DNA of 64,000 nt, from the NCBI RefSeq assembly GCF_000092125.1, contig NC_014212.1, positions 2,004,001-2,068,000 on the forward strand, read 5' to 3'. The position numbers and the translations under genes were made by a program. The notes under the pieces are model-generated. The model worked only from the letters and a program-made list of their open reading frames with translations. It did not search any database and was not told the origin of the DNA. Shown piece after piece: positions 9,425 to 18,578 of the stretch (the first letter of the stretch is position 1; every line of letters starts with the position of its first letter). The DNA comes from Allomeiothermus silvanus DSM 9946 (GTDB lineage: Bacteria; Deinococcota; Deinococci; Deinococcales; Thermaceae).

Positions 9425-11581
9425 TTAGCGCTTTACCGGCGGTTTACGCGGGGGGATTTGGCCCTCGAGTTCGGGACGGACCAGATCCACCCGGCCTTTC
9501 TCGTCGATCTTGTTGACTTTGACCCGGATCTTATCTCCCAGCTTTAGCACGTCCTCGACCCGCTCCACCCGGCCCGGGGCGATCTGGCTGATGTGCAGCA
9601 GGCCATCGGTGCCGGGGAAAAGCGTCACGAAAGCGCCGAAGTTGGTGATCCTGGAGACCGTGCCCTCATAGATCTCGCCGATGCGGGCCTCTTGGGTCTG
9701 ACCCAGGATGCGGCTTCTGGCTTCCTCGGCGGCTATGGCGTTGGCCGAAAAGAGCCGTACGGTGCCGTCCTGCTCGATATCTACCTCGACACCTAGCTCC
9801 TCCAGGGCCCGTACGTTCTTCCCGCCGGGGCCGATGATGGCTCCAATTTTCTCGACCGGGACTTTGAGGGTGAGGATGCGCGGGACCTGCGGCTTGAGTT
9901 CGCGGCGCGGTTCGGGCAGGACCTCAGTCATCTTATCTAAGATGAACAGCCGGGCTTCCCTGGCTTGCATCAAGGCCTGGCGCAGGGTCTCCGAGGAGAG
10001 GCCGGAGATTTTGATGTCCATTTGCAAGGCGGTGACCCCGTCTTTGGTGCCGGTTACCTTGAAGTCCATGTCGCCCAGGGCGTCCTCGAGGCCCAGGATA
10101 TCGGTGAGCACCACGTGGCGGTCGCCTTCGCTGACTAAGCCCATAGCTACGCCGGCAACCGGCTTTTTGATCGGCACGCCGGCGTCCATCAGGGCCAGAC
10201 AGCCTGCACAGGTTGTCGCCATCGAACTCGAGCCGTTGGACTCGAGCACATCCCCCACCACCCGGATGGTATAAGGGAACTCCTCTTGGCTGGGCAGTAC
10301 TGCACGCAAAGCCCGCTTAGCCAAGTTGCCGTGCCCTACTTCGCGGCGGCTTACCCCACGCAGGCGCTTGACCTCGCCGGTGGAATAGGGGGGGAAGTTA
10401 TAGTGCACCAAGAAAGGGTCTTCTGTATCTAGGCCGAGGTCGTCCACCAGTTGGGCGTCACGGCCTGTGCCGAGCGTGACCACCCCTAAGACCTGGGTCT
10501 CGCCGCGGGCAAAGACTGCCGAGCCGTGCGCCCGGGGCAGCACGTCTGCTTCGATCCAGATGGGCCGCACCTGGGTGTTGGTGCGCCCATCGGCACGGCG
10601 ATTCTCCTCCAAGATCAGCCGCCGCAGCTCCCGCTTCACCACCTCGTCAAAAGCCTGCTGATAAAGCCTGCGCCGCCGCTGGGCTTCCACCTCGTCCAGA
10701 GCAGAATCTGTTGACGCAAGTACCTCCGCCACGATAGTTTCACGGAAAGCCTCCAACGCTGCGCTGCGCTCGCCCTTAGCGGCGGTAAGCAGCACGTTGG
10801 AAAGGCCACGTTCAAGTGCCAGACGGCGGAAAGCCTCGGTTTCTTCATCACCGAGCTTCTCGGGGGCTGCCACCTCGAACTTAGGTTTACCCAGCTCAGC
10901 CCGCATCTGCTCTTGCAGCTCGATGATCGGCTGCATGGCCCGGTGGGCGAACTCGAGGGCCTGCACCAGTTGCTCCTCGGGGATCTCCCTGGCTCCGGCT
11001 TCCACCATAATGATGGCATCTTTAGAACCGGCTACCACTAAGTCGAGATCGCTCTCCTCAGCGGCCACCGGGTTTAACACCAATCGCCCATCCTGCAGGC
11101 CTACGCGCACGCTGGCAATAGGCCCATTCCAGGGGATGTCGGAAAGGGTCAAAGCAGCGCTGGCAGCGATCGGCCCTAGAATGTCGGGGGTGTTTTCCTG
11201 GTCGGCGGAGAGCACGGTCAGGATGACCTGTACTTCGTGCCGAAAGCCTTTGGGAAATAGGGGGCGGATGGGCCGGTCGGTAAGCCGGGCCGAGAGAATG
11301 GCTTTCTCGCCCGGGCGGCCCTCGCGGCGCATGAAAGAGCCAGGGATCTTGCCCACCGCGTAGTGGCGTTCCTCGAACTCTACCGTGAGGGGAAGGAAGT
11401 CGGCTTCGATCGGTTTGTCGGAAGCTTGAGCAGTGGCCATCACCACGGTGTCGCCGTAGCGCACCCACACCGAGCCGGACACTTGCTTGGCGTATTTGCC
11501 GGTCTCGATGGAGAGGGTGCGCCCGCCGACCTCGAGGCTATAGCGGTGGCCTTGGGGGGCGTTAGGACTTTGTTCTGACAT
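9425..11581 (-). CDS. pnp: Polyribonucleotide nucleotidyltransferase (PNPase)
   Basis: About 718 residues with the full PNPase order: a first RNase PH domain, an alpha-helical linker, a second RNase PH domain ([15 protein letters not shown]; catalytic region [19 protein letters not shown]), then KH ([14 protein letters not shown]) and S1 ([20 protein letters not shown]). It degrades RNA 3'-5' using phosphate and forms a trimer. ATG 11581 is preceded by an AGGAG; an in-frame GTG two codons upstream is an alternative. It is downstream of rpsO, the classical rpsO-pnp pairing, with a long structured spacer between. Confidence 0.96.
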   Translation of the reverse strand: MSEQSPNAPQGHRYSLEVGGRTLSIETGKYAKQVSGSVWVRYGDTVVMATAQASDKPIEADFLPLTVEFEERHYAVGKIPGSFMRREGRPGEKAILSARLTDRPIRPLFPKGFRHEVQVILTVLSADQENTPDILGPIAASAALTLSDIPWNGPIASVRVGLQDGRLVLNPVAAEESDLDLVVAGSKDAIIMVEAGAREIPEEQLVQALEFAHRAMQPIIELQEQMRAELGKPKFEVAAPEKLGDEETEAFRRLALERGLSNVLLTAAKGERSAALEAFRETIVAEVLASTDSALDEVEAQRRRRLYQQAFDEVVKRELRRLILEENRRADGRTNTQVRPIWIEADVLPRAHGSAVFARGETQVLGVVTLGTGRDAQLVDDLGLDTEDPFLVHYNFPPYSTGEVKRLRGVSRREVGHGNLAKRALRAVLPSQEEFPYTIRVVGDVLESNGSSSMATTCAGCLALMDAGVPIKKPVAGVAMGLVSEGDRHVVLTDILGLEDALGDMDFKVTGTKDGVTALQMDIKISGLSSETLRQALMQAREARLFILDKMTEVLPEPRRELKPQVPRILTLKVPVEKIGAIIGPGGKNVRALEELGVEVDIEQDGTVRLFSANAIAAEEARSRILGQTQEARIGEIYEGTVSRITNFGAFVTLFPGTDGLLHISQIAPGRVERVEDVLKLGDKIRVKVNKIDEKGRVDLVRPELEGQIPPRKPPVKR

Positions 11582-11893
11582 ATTCACTCCTGTTTTCTTC
11601 TACCCCCAAACGGAGCGCCTGCGTTTCATAAAGGTTAGGGTGCTTCATAAATTTCGGCACAGCGACTCCGTTTGAGGTGCATACCTAATGTATTGTTTGC
11701 CAGGCTCTTAGCAGCGAACGTGCGCTGCTAAACACAGTGGTTCGAACCGCCTGGCCCTGGCTAAATCCGGGTGGGCGTGTCGTCCCTCGAACCCGGTTCC
11801 GTTAGGCACTCTAACACGCCCGTGGGGTCCCCACCAACAAAACGGCGGGGCCGGGGGACCGGCTCCGCCTGATTTTCTGTGTCTTGTACGCAA
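11582..11893 (-). promoter_or_regulatory. Structured rpsO-pnp spacer (pnp leader)
   Basis: No gene is visible in these 312 bases. Read toward pnp they contain the rpsO terminator, then GGGCGTGT (11814-11821) pairing with ACACGCCC (11773-11780) around an inner CTAAC/GTTAG stem, then an 8-bp stem TAGCAGCG/CGCTGCTA at about 11709-11730. PNPase is autoregulated through its leader in enteric bacteria. Whether these stems do the same here is inference. Confidence 0.5.
11838..11869 (-). terminator. Terminator after rpsO
   Basis: On the minus strand GGCGGAGCCGG and CCGGCCCCGCC pair (one mismatch) around a TCCC loop and are followed by GTTTTGTT, the form of an intrinsic terminator just downstream of rpsO. 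Confidence 0.7.
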
Positions 11894-12163
11894 CTATTTG
11901 CGCAACCCCAGCCGCTCGATGAGGGCCTTATAGCGCGCTTCGTCCACGCGCTCGAGGTAGCTGAGCATCCGCTTACGGCGCCCTACCATCATCAACAGAC
12001 CCCGGTGCGAGTGGTGGTCGTTCTTATTGCGGGCGAGATGGGCCGAGAGGCGGTTGATCCGCTCGGTGAGCATGGCAATCTGGACTTCGGTGGAGCCGGT
12101 GTCCTTCTCGGAGCTGCCAAATTCGCTTGCGATGCGGGCCTTGTCTTCTTTTGCTAGCGGCAT
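11894..12163 (-). CDS. rpsO: 30S ribosomal protein S15
   Basis: An 89-residue protein of standard S15 length with [19 protein letters not shown] and the rRNA-binding stretch [21 protein letters not shown]. It binds 16S rRNA early in assembly of the small subunit. GGAGGAAGA directly precedes the ATG. A 10-bp hairpin in its leader (12211-12238) and a good promoter (12246-12274) lie upstream. S15 of Thermus is known to bind its own mRNA. Confidence 0.97.
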   Translation of the reverse strand: MPLAKEDKARIASEFGSSEKDTGSTEVQIAMLTERINRLSAHLARNKNDHHSHRGLLMMVGRRKRMLSYLERVDEARYKALIERLGLRK

Positions 12164-12210
12164 TCTTCCTCCGTCGGGAACAGGAACGTACGCTGACCTT
12201 CCTGCCCTCC

Positions 12211-12238
12211 GGCTCTACCGCCCGCGAGCGGTAGAGCC
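12211..12238 (-). promoter_or_regulatory. Hairpin in rpsO 5' leader
   Basis: GGCTCTACCG and CGGTAGAGCC form a perfect 10-bp stem with an 8-base loop in the rpsO leader, about 48 bases before the start codon. It is a candidate S15 feedback site. Autoregulation of S15 is established in E. coli and Thermus; its use here is inferred. Confidence 0.55.
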
Positions 12239-12245
12239 AAAAGCC

Positions 12246-12274
12246 AGTGTATGGGGGAAATAGTGCCGAGTCAA
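12246..12274 (-). promoter_or_regulatory. rpsO promoter
   Basis: Minus strand: TTGACT (12269-12274), 17 bases, TACACT (12246-12251). Both boxes and the spacing fit a housekeeping sigma promoter about 85 bases upstream of rpsO. Confidence 0.7.
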
Positions 12275-12652
12275 GCTGGTAGCCGATTTGGCTAAAGCAA
12301 CGATTGCAGCTACGCACCGATTCCGAGATGCCCGGCTCAGATCCTAGGCCAAATCTGATCGAAAAGCGCGTCAGCCCCACGGCGGGGTAGACCTTACTAT
12401 GCCTGCGGGTGGGTGGCCCGGTAATGAGAGAAAGTCGTGGACCAGGGGGCCACGATGGAAAGCTCGAAGGGGGCCATTAGCTACAACAGAAAGCGGAAAA
12501 CCGAAGCCAGATCGAAGAAAAGCCCTCGAGGATGCGCCGACCCGCTCGGTAGACCTAGTCATCGGCCAGGCGCCACTGCCCACCCGTTCACCGGCAGCAG
12601 CTTGGATTGTGACGGCCGCGCTGTGCTCGAGCTGGAAAAGGAAGGCTTTCAT
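12275..12652. other. Intergenic stretch without a recognised gene
   Basis: Roughly 380 bases between the rpsO promoter and the end of the MFS gene. The open frames that cross it overlap the MFS gene antisense and show no family features. I see only short imperfect inverted repeats such as CAGAT/ATCTG near 12339-12357. Confidence 0.5.
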
Positions 12653-13813
12653 CTACGCTTCCAGGGTAGCCGCCGGTGTTCTGGGCTCGAGCACGAACAG
12701 CACCAGCGCTACCCCCGCCAAGGCCGCACTAGTGAAGAAGGCGGTGCTGACCCCTGCGTGCTCCCACAAAAATCCAAAAAGGGCGCTCGCCGGGAACAAC
12801 AAAAGCCCCACCAGGGTGTGGTATAAGCCGATGGCGCTAGCTTTCTCGGTAGCGGGGATAATCGTTGCCAGGTAGGCCCGGCTGCTGCCCTCGAAAGCGG
12901 CGCTGTACACCGCGTAGAGCAAAAATAGCCCAATTCCCTGCCAGATCGCCGTAGAAAGACCAAAACCCAGGTACACCAGGGCGTAGGTGGCGAAGCCGGT
13001 CGCCACCAAGCGGCGCAGCCCAATGCGGTCTGCGAGCGAGCCCAGCGGGTAAGAGATCAGCGCGTAGAGGAGGTTATAGCCGGTGTAGACCAGCGTGGTC
13101 TGGGTGCTGGAAAGGCCCAGGCTCGAGAGCTTCAGAATCAAGAAAGCGTTGGAGGAAAGCCCCGGGGTGAAGACGCTCGAGACCAGCAAAAACCAGCGGT
13201 AACCGAAGGAGAACCCCCGCCACCGGAAGCGCGGCAGCGGCTTGGCGGTGCCCGGCTTTTCCCGCACGAAGAAAACAATCACCCCTACCGCCAGTAAGGC
13301 TGGGATAGCCGAGATCCAGAACACCCCCCGGTAGCCCACCAACGGCAGCAGCACCACTGCCAGCAAAGGCCCGATGGCCGCTCCTGCTGAGTCCATCGCC
13401 CGGTGCAGCCCATAGGCCCGCCCGTACTGCTCTTTTGGGGTGGCCTCGGCGACCAGGGCGTCACGGGGGGCAGTGCGCACCCCTTTGCCGACCCGGTCCA
13501 AGAACCGGTACAAAAGCACGTGCCAGGGAGCCGTGGCCAGCGCCAGGATAGGCCGGAAAAAAGCCGGAGCGCCGTACCCTGCCAGCAGCAGAGGTTTGCG
13601 GGCGGCAATTCGGTCGGAGATCCGCCCTCCCACCACCTTGAAAAGGCTCGAGGTGGCCTCTGCGACCCCTTCCACCAGGCCCACCGTGGTCTTGCTGGCC
13701 CCCAGCACCGTGGTCAGGAAGAGGGGCAAGAGCGGGTAGACCATCTCCGAAGCGATGTCCATCAACAGGCTGACCCAGCCTAGGGCGTAGATAGCTCGAG
13801 GCAAACGGGGCAT
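12653..13813 (-). CDS. MFS transporter
   Basis: 386 residues, strongly hydrophobic, with about 12 predicted membrane spans. The motif-A-like loops GGRISDRIAARKPLLL (after TM2) and GSLADRIGLRRLVATG (after TM8) mark a major facilitator superfamily permease in two pseudo-symmetric halves. YRFLDRVGKGVRTAPRDAL after TM4 is typical of a drug/unknown-substrate subgroup. The substrate cannot be deduced. It lies downstream of cbaA on the same strand but is separated by a strong hairpin, so it is probably a separate unit. Confidence 0.88.
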   Translation of the reverse strand: MPRLPRAIYALGWVSLLMDIASEMVYPLLPLFLTTVLGASKTTVGLVEGVAEATSSLFKVVGGRISDRIAARKPLLLAGYGAPAFFRPILALATAPWHVLLYRFLDRVGKGVRTAPRDALVAEATPKEQYGRAYGLHRAMDSAGAAIGPLLAVVLLPLVGYRGVFWISAIPALLAVGVIVFFVREKPGTAKPLPRFRWRGFSFGYRWFLLVSSVFTPGLSSNAFLILKLSSLGLSSTQTTLVYTGYNLLYALISYPLGSLADRIGLRRLVATGFATYALVYLGFGLSTAIWQGIGLFLLYAVYSAAFEGSSRAYLATIIPATEKASAIGLYHTLVGLLLFPASALFGFLWEHAGVSTAFFTSAALAGVALVLFVLEPRTPAATLEA

Positions 13814-13827
13814 ATAGCTAGCTTAAG

Positions 13828-13860
13828 CCCCTCTCCCCGGTAGAGCGCCCGGGGAGAGGG
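13828..13860 (-). terminator. Hairpin after the cba operon
   Basis: CCCTCTCCCCGG and CCGGGGAGAGGG form a perfect 12-bp stem 17 bases downstream of the cbaA stop. It lacks a T-run on the minus strand. Confidence 0.6.
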
Positions 13861-13876
13861 CGCGTTTGGGGCAAGG

Positions 13877-15550
13877 TTACCAAAGCCGCATCCCCGGCAC
13901 CGGGTTGAGGCTGGTGAACATCTGAATGAGCGGCAGCCCGTAGGCTACTACAATCAAGATCACCGCGACCGCGAACCAGAACCCTACCCGGTCGGTAAGC
14001 TGCGCTACCCGGTTGCCCTCAGGGCCAGAGACCACTTCGGTGAACGGGATTTCGGGGGTTTGGGCCTCAGGGAGGCGGCGGTTTTGCAGCGCGGTAGCGA
14101 AGATCACATAGAAGAAGAAGCCTGCCGCGACGAACAAGATCACCCCGGAGATGGCGTTGAGAGCCATGAAAGGAGCGGCGCCCTGGTATTGGCTGGCCAC
14201 CTCGGAGATATGAGCGCGGCGGGGTACGCCCAGATAACCCATCCAGTGCAGCGCGAAACCCATCAAGTTCATCCCGATGAACCACAGCCATTGCGAGGCC
14301 CGGGCATACCCTATGCCTACCAGGGGTTTACGGGTCAGGTGGGGAATGAGGAAGAAAGCCGCCCCCATCGCGCTCATGGTGACCATCGTGGCTACTTGGA
14401 GGTGGAAGTGGCCGACGATCCAGGTGGTGTTGTGGATGACCTGGTTTAAGGGGAAGCTGGCGTTGACGAAACCCCCTGCCCCGCCGGGGATGAAGGAGAT
14501 GAGGCCCAAGGTTGGGCCTAGGAAGACCGGGTTGCCCCAAGGGAGCGCCCGGATCCAGCCCAGTAGCCCCTTGCCGCCCCGAGCCCGCCCGGCGTTCTCG
14601 AGCGAAGCCGCCAGGGTAAAGGCGGTCATCAGGCTGGGTACCGCGACCATCAGGGTCAGGACGGTGTGGAAGAACTTCCAGCCGGAGCTGATCCCAGGGT
14701 CGGCAAACTGGTGGTGGAAACCTACCGGGACCGAAAAGAGCAGGAACAGCAGAAAGGCCAGCCGGGCCAGGGGGTCGGAGATGAGTTTGCCCCCAGCTAC
14801 TTTGGGGAGGATGGTGTAAGCCACCACGTAAGCTGGCAGCAACCAGAAGTACACGATGGGGTGACCGGTGTACCAGAATAGGGTACGGCTTAGTAGAGGA
14901 TCTACCCCCTCAATCAGCCCTAGCGACCAGGGGATCAGAAATACCGCTACCTCCACCACTAGCCCCAGGCTGGCTAGGAACCACATCAGCCAGTGGGTCA
15001 GGCTCAGGTAGGTTACGAGCGGGGTGATCTTACCGGGGTTGGCCCGCTTCCAGCGCCGCCAGAGGTCAAGCACCAAGTAGATGCTCACATAGCTCGAGAG
15101 CACGAAGATAGCGGCCCCCACGTAGAAGGCCCAGTGCCCCTTGAGGGGAGGGTAGAAAGTATATAACACCGTAGCGGCATTTCCCAATAATGGGATGGCG
15201 GCGATACCCAGCCCGATAAAGGCCATCCACCAAGAGATCCAGGCCAAGGTCATGTTGGGCCGCATCCTGAGTTCGCGGGCGGGCAGATAGACCAGCAAAG
15301 CCTGGGCGAAAAGCTGAGTGAATATGATCGCGTTTAATACCCCATGCAGGGTGAGGCCCTGGTAATACGACTGCACCAATGGCTTGAGCAGCGGGTAGGC
15401 ATCGATCCCACCATAGTTGAGGGCCTGCAACGGGCCGAAAAAAGTACCCAGGAGCAAGGCAAAAAAGCCCAGCATCAGCATGTACAGGGTGACTTTTTTC
15501 TCCGGGTACCCGGCGTAGACATCTACATGGGATAGGGTCCTTACAGCCAT
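13877..15550 (-). CDS. cbaA: ba3-type cytochrome c oxidase subunit I
   Basis: 557 residues, about 13 membrane spans, close to the 562-residue Thermus ba3 subunit I. Visible are LTLHGVLNAI (heme b His), WYTGHPIVYFWLLPAYV (CuB/active-site His region), GFHHQFADPG with the His pair for CuB, and HNTTWIVGHFHLQVA (heme ligands). This B-type heme-copper oxidase reduces O2 and pumps protons at low oxygen. It is the last gene of cbaD-cbaB-cbaA. GGAG precedes the ATG, and only 11 bases separate it from cbaB. Confidence 0.95.
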   Translation of the reverse strand: MAVRTLSHVDVYAGYPEKKVTLYMLMLGFFALLLGTFFGPLQALNYGGIDAYPLLKPLVQSYYQGLTLHGVLNAIIFTQLFAQALLVYLPARELRMRPNMTLAWISWWMAFIGLGIAAIPLLGNAATVLYTFYPPLKGHWAFYVGAAIFVLSSYVSIYLVLDLWRRWKRANPGKITPLVTYLSLTHWLMWFLASLGLVVEVAVFLIPWSLGLIEGVDPLLSRTLFWYTGHPIVYFWLLPAYVVAYTILPKVAGGKLISDPLARLAFLLFLLFSVPVGFHHQFADPGISSGWKFFHTVLTLMVAVPSLMTAFTLAASLENAGRARGGKGLLGWIRALPWGNPVFLGPTLGLISFIPGGAGGFVNASFPLNQVIHNTTWIVGHFHLQVATMVTMSAMGAAFFLIPHLTRKPLVGIGYARASQWLWFIGMNLMGFALHWMGYLGVPRRAHISEVASQYQGAAPFMALNAISGVILFVAAGFFFYVIFATALQNRRLPEAQTPEIPFTEVVSGPEGNRVAQLTDRVGFWFAVAVILIVVAYGLPLIQMFTSLNPVPGMRLW

Positions 15551-15561
15551 ATTCGCTCCTT

Positions 15562-16044
15562 TTATTCCTCCACCACGATCTTGCCGAACATCTGGGCGTG
15601 GCTGATGCCGCAGTACTCGTTACAGACAATGCGGTAGGTGCCAGCTTTCTTAAAGACGTACTCGAGCTTGGTCACCTCGCCCGGGATGATCTGCGGGTTG
15701 ATATTGGTGCCCTCTACGTAAAAGCCGTGCTGCACGTCGGGGCTGGTGATGTAGAAGGTCACCTTAACCCCCTTCTTGACCTTGATCTCGGCCGGGAGGT
15801 AGCCGAAGGCGAAAGCCTGGACATACGCCACATACTCCCCGCCAACCTGCTCGACCCGGGGATTGGCGAAGGGGCTGGTAGTGCGTACTGTGGCCACATC
15901 AATCTGCCCAGCGCCCCGCGAGATGGTCTCGCCGCGGTTCAGCACGGTATAGCTGATAATGACGATAAACACCAAGATCATCGCCAGCCCGAAGATGAGC
16001 CAGCCGCGCTCGTAGGCTTCGACCACTTTATGGTTGTCCTGCAT
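15562..16044 (-). CDS. cbaB: ba3-type cytochrome c oxidase subunit II (CuA)
   Basis: 160 residues with a single N-terminal membrane anchor (about residues 15-35) and a periplasmic cupredoxin domain. The CuA ligands are in SPDVQHGFYVEG (His) and CNEYCGISHAQM (Cys-Cys-His-Met), so it accepts electrons from cytochrome c. The short one-helix form matches Thermus ba3 subunit II. It starts 3 bases after the cbaD stop. Confidence 0.95.
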   Translation of the reverse strand: MQDNHKVVEAYERGWLIFGLAMILVFIVIISYTVLNRGETISRGAGQIDVATVRTTSPFANPRVEQVGGEYVAYVQAFAFGYLPAEIKVKKGVKVTFYITSPDVQHGFYVEGTNINPQIIPGEVTKLEYVFKKAGTYRIVCNEYCGISHAQMFGKIVVEE

Positions 16045-16047
16045 GCA

Positions 16048-16155
16048 CTACCCCCGTGACAGAAAGACCCAGAAGGTCACGAACCAGAAGGTCAGGATGA
16101 AAATCGTCAGGATTACCACCACGCCTAGCGCGCCCGTTGGTCGCTTTTCCTCCAT
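16048..16155 (-). CDS. cbaD: ba3-type cytochrome c oxidase subunit IIa
   Basis: A 35-residue protein starting MEEKRPTGALGVVVILTIFI, followed by one continuous membrane helix and ending FLSRG. Thermus ba3 oxidase has a 34-residue single-helix subunit IIa (CbaD) encoded just before cbaB, and size, topology and place all match. The gene is small enough to be missed easily. Confidence 0.9.
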   Translation of the reverse strand: MEEKRPTGALGVVVILTIFILTFWFVTFWVFLSRG

Positions 16156-16329
16156 AGCATTACCCTCTCCACGACTAAGTGTAGAGAGCAGGGGAGGGAC
16201 GAGTGTCCCACGAGGTGCAGCTCGTCGGTACGTGGCGGTTCTTCTTAGCCTGAGCAGGATTCCTCTAGCAGTAGAGTTCAGGGCGGAGCCCTCCCCGATA
16301 ACCGCTGGGGCTGCGGTATCATGGCAGGC
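16156..16329. promoter_or_regulatory. Divergent cbaD/tkt control region
   Basis: It holds two inverted repeats: CTCTCCAC/GTGTAGAG (16165-16186, one mismatch) and GACGAG/CTCGTC (16198-16226). TATCAT at 16317-16322 stands 7 bases before ATG 16330 of transketolase, a leaderless-type -10 box. Confidence 0.5.
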
Positions 16330-18288
16330 ATGATCACGAAGGATTTGCAGTCCCTTTCCATCAACGCCCTGCGCATACTGGCCTTGGACGCGGTGGAGCA
16401 GGCTAAGAGCGGGCATCCGGGGATGCCGATGGGGATGGCTCCGACGGCGTATGTACTGTGGACGGAATTTCTCAAGCATGATCCCCGGGACCCACAGTGG
16501 CCGGATCGGGACCGTTTTGTGCTGTCGGCGGGGCATGGTTCGATGCTGCTGTACGGGCTGTTACACCTGAGCGGGTATGACCTGCCGCTGGAGGAACTGC
16601 GCCGCTTTCGGCAGTGGGGGTCCAAGACCCCAGGGCACCCGGAGTACGGACATACGCCGGGGGTAGAGACCACCACCGGCCCCTTGGGGCAGGGGCTGAG
16701 CACGGCAGTAGGGATGGCGATTGCCGAGCGTAAGCTGGCGGCGGAGTTTGGTTCAGAAATCGTGGATCACTATACCTACGTGATCGCCTCGGACGGGGAT
16801 CTGATGGAGGGGGTTACGGGGGAGGCTTCTTCGCTGGCGGGACACCTGGGCTTGGGCAAACTGATCGTGTTCTATGACGATAACGAGGTTTCCATCGACG
16901 GGAGCACCGCGCTGGCCTTTAGCGAGGACCGCTTGCTGCGCTACGAGGCCTACGGCTGGCAGGTGATTCGGGAGGTACATGGGGAGGACCTGGCGGCGAT
17001 CCGCTCGGCGATTCGCGCGGCGCAGGCCGATCCCCGCCCCTCGATCATCTCGGTACGCTCGATCATCGGCTTCGGCTCTCCCTTGGCGGGGAACCATAAG
17101 GCCCACTCCGACGCGATGGGACCGGAACGGGTAGCGGCCACCCGGGCGGCGTTGGGCTGGGAGTACCCCCCCTTTGTGATCCCGGAGGAGGTGTACGCCG
17201 ACTACCGGCGCTCTTTGGAGCGGGGTCAGCAAGCCCACGCCCAGTGGCAGGCCCGCTTCGAGGCCTTAGCACAAGCTCAACCCGAGCGCGCGGCGGAGTT
17301 TCGCCGGCGACTGGAGGGGAAACTTCCGGACCTCACCTCGGCGCTGCCTCACTTCGCGGCGGGGGAGCGGCTGGCCACCCGGGCCGCTTCGGGGAAGACC
17401 CTGGAACGGCTGGTGCCAGCACTGCCCGAACTGGTGGGAGGCTCGGCGGACCTCACCCCCTCCAACAACACCCGCACCCCGGATATGGAGGACTTCAGCC
17501 GGACCAACCCCCGCGGACGGTATATCCACTACGGGGTGCGCGAGCACGCCATGGCGGCGGCGATGAACGGGATCACCCTGCACGGGGGGTACCGGGCGTA
17601 CGGGGGTACGTTTCTGGTGTTTTCCGATTACCTGCGGCCTAGCCTGCGGCTGGCGGCGCTCATGGGGGTGCCTACGGTGTTCGTGTTCACCCATGACTCC
17701 ATCGCCCTGGGGGAGGATGGCCCTACCCACCAACCCATCGAACACCTGATGAGCCTGCGGGCCATTCCCAACCTGTGGGTGATCCGCCCGGCGGACGCCA
17801 ACGAGACCGCGGTGGCCTGGAAGATGGCCCTACAGCGGCGGGAAGGGCCTACCGCTTTGGTGCTGACCCGGCAGGCGGTGCCGGTGCTATCGGAGGTGGA
17901 GCGGGCCGGGGTGGAACGCGGCGGTTACGTGATCTCCGAGGTGCCGCAGCCCCAGGGCTGCATCGTGGCTACCGGTAGCGAGGTGAGCCTGGCGCTGGAG
18001 GCCCAAGCCCTGCTGTTGCAGCAAGGGATAGCGGTGCGGGTGGTGAGCCTGCCCTGCTGGGAGGCGTTCGAGGGGCAACCCCAAGCCTACCGTGATTCCG
18101 TGCTGCCGCCTTCTTTGCCGACCCTGGCGGTGGAGGCCGGGGCCAGCCTGGGCTGGGAGCGCTACGCCGATGCGGTGCTGGGGATCGACCACTTCGGGGC
18201 CAGCGCGCCCTATCCCGCGGTCTACCACAACCTGGGGTTTACCAAGGAGCGTGTAGCCGACAAGGTAAAAGCCTTGCTGGGGGTCTGA
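16330..18288 (+). CDS. tkt: Transketolase
   Basis: About 652 residues in the usual order: a ThDP pyrophosphate domain with [44 protein letters not shown] and the Mg/ThDP motif [10 protein letters not shown]; then a pyrimidine domain with [13 protein letters not shown] and [20 protein letters not shown]; and a C-terminal domain. It moves two-carbon units in the pentose phosphate pathway. ATG 16330 was chosen over 16321 because a -10-like TATCAT overlaps the upstream ATG. Confidence 0.95.
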   Translation: MITKDLQSLSINALRILALDAVEQAKSGHPGMPMGMAPTAYVLWTEFLKHDPRDPQWPDRDRFVLSAGHGSMLLYGLLHLSGYDLPLEELRRFRQWGSKTPGHPEYGHTPGVETTTGPLGQGLSTAVGMAIAERKLAAEFGSEIVDHYTYVIASDGDLMEGVTGEASSLAGHLGLGKLIVFYDDNEVSIDGSTALAFSEDRLLRYEAYGWQVIREVHGEDLAAIRSAIRAAQADPRPSIISVRSIIGFGSPLAGNHKAHSDAMGPERVAATRAALGWEYPPFVIPEEVYADYRRSLERGQQAHAQWQARFEALAQAQPERAAEFRRRLEGKLPDLTSALPHFAAGERLATRAASGKTLERLVPALPELVGGSADLTPSNNTRTPDMEDFSRTNPRGRYIHYGVREHAMAAAMNGITLHGGYRAYGGTFLVFSDYLRPSLRLAALMGVPTVFVFTHDSIALGEDGPTHQPIEHLMSLRAIPNLWVIRPADANETAVAWKMALQRREGPTALVLTRQAVPVLSEVERAGVERGGYVISEVPQPQGCIVATGSEVSLALEAQALLLQQGIAVRVVSLPCWEAFEGQPQAYRDSVLPPSLPTLAVEAGASLGWERYADAVLGIDHFGASAPYPAVYHNLGFTKERVADKVKALLGV

Positions 18289-18289
18289 G

Positions 18290-18547
18290 ATGCCAACGCA
18301 TCGTCGGATGGGTCAATGGGTCGCTCTAGTGGTCTGGCAAACTGCCCTTGCCCAGGGCCAGAACCGAGGTTTGGGCTTGGTCTTCCAGCAGCTATCCGCG
18401 CTGCTATTTACCTTGGCCCTTGGTTTTGCCGTGGTGGGGGGGCTGGTGTATATTCTGGCCAGCCAAGGAGCAGCGAACCGCCGCTGGGCTTACCTACTTT
18501 GGGCGATGGGTGCCACGTTGTTCGTTTTGGGCTGGACCCAGCGATAA
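18290..18547 (+). CDS. Small membrane protein, unknown
   Basis: 85 residues starting one base after the tkt stop. A hydrophobic N-terminus ending TALAQG could be a signal peptide, followed by two membrane segments (about residues 34-57 and 66-82) joined by a short basic loop. The layout loosely recalls VirB2/TrbC pilins, but no motif supports that. I do not recognise the family; it may simply be co-transcribed with tkt. Confidence 0.55.
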   Translation: MPTHRRMGQWVALVVWQTALAQGQNRGLGLVFQQLSALLFTLALGFAVVGGLVYILASQGAANRRWAYLLWAMGATLFVLGWTQR

Positions 18548-18578
18548 GAGTGGTGAGCCGGTGTAAAATAGCGCGTCT

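Noticed and set aside
11740-11822. tRNA-like GGTTCGAACC and CGGGTTCGAGGG sequences
   Set aside because: No D-arm, anticodon arm or acceptor stem in register could be built; they fit the structured pnp leader better.
12399-12875. Plus-strand open frames of 158 and 129 codons
   Set aside because: They overlap the MFS gene antisense and carry no family features.
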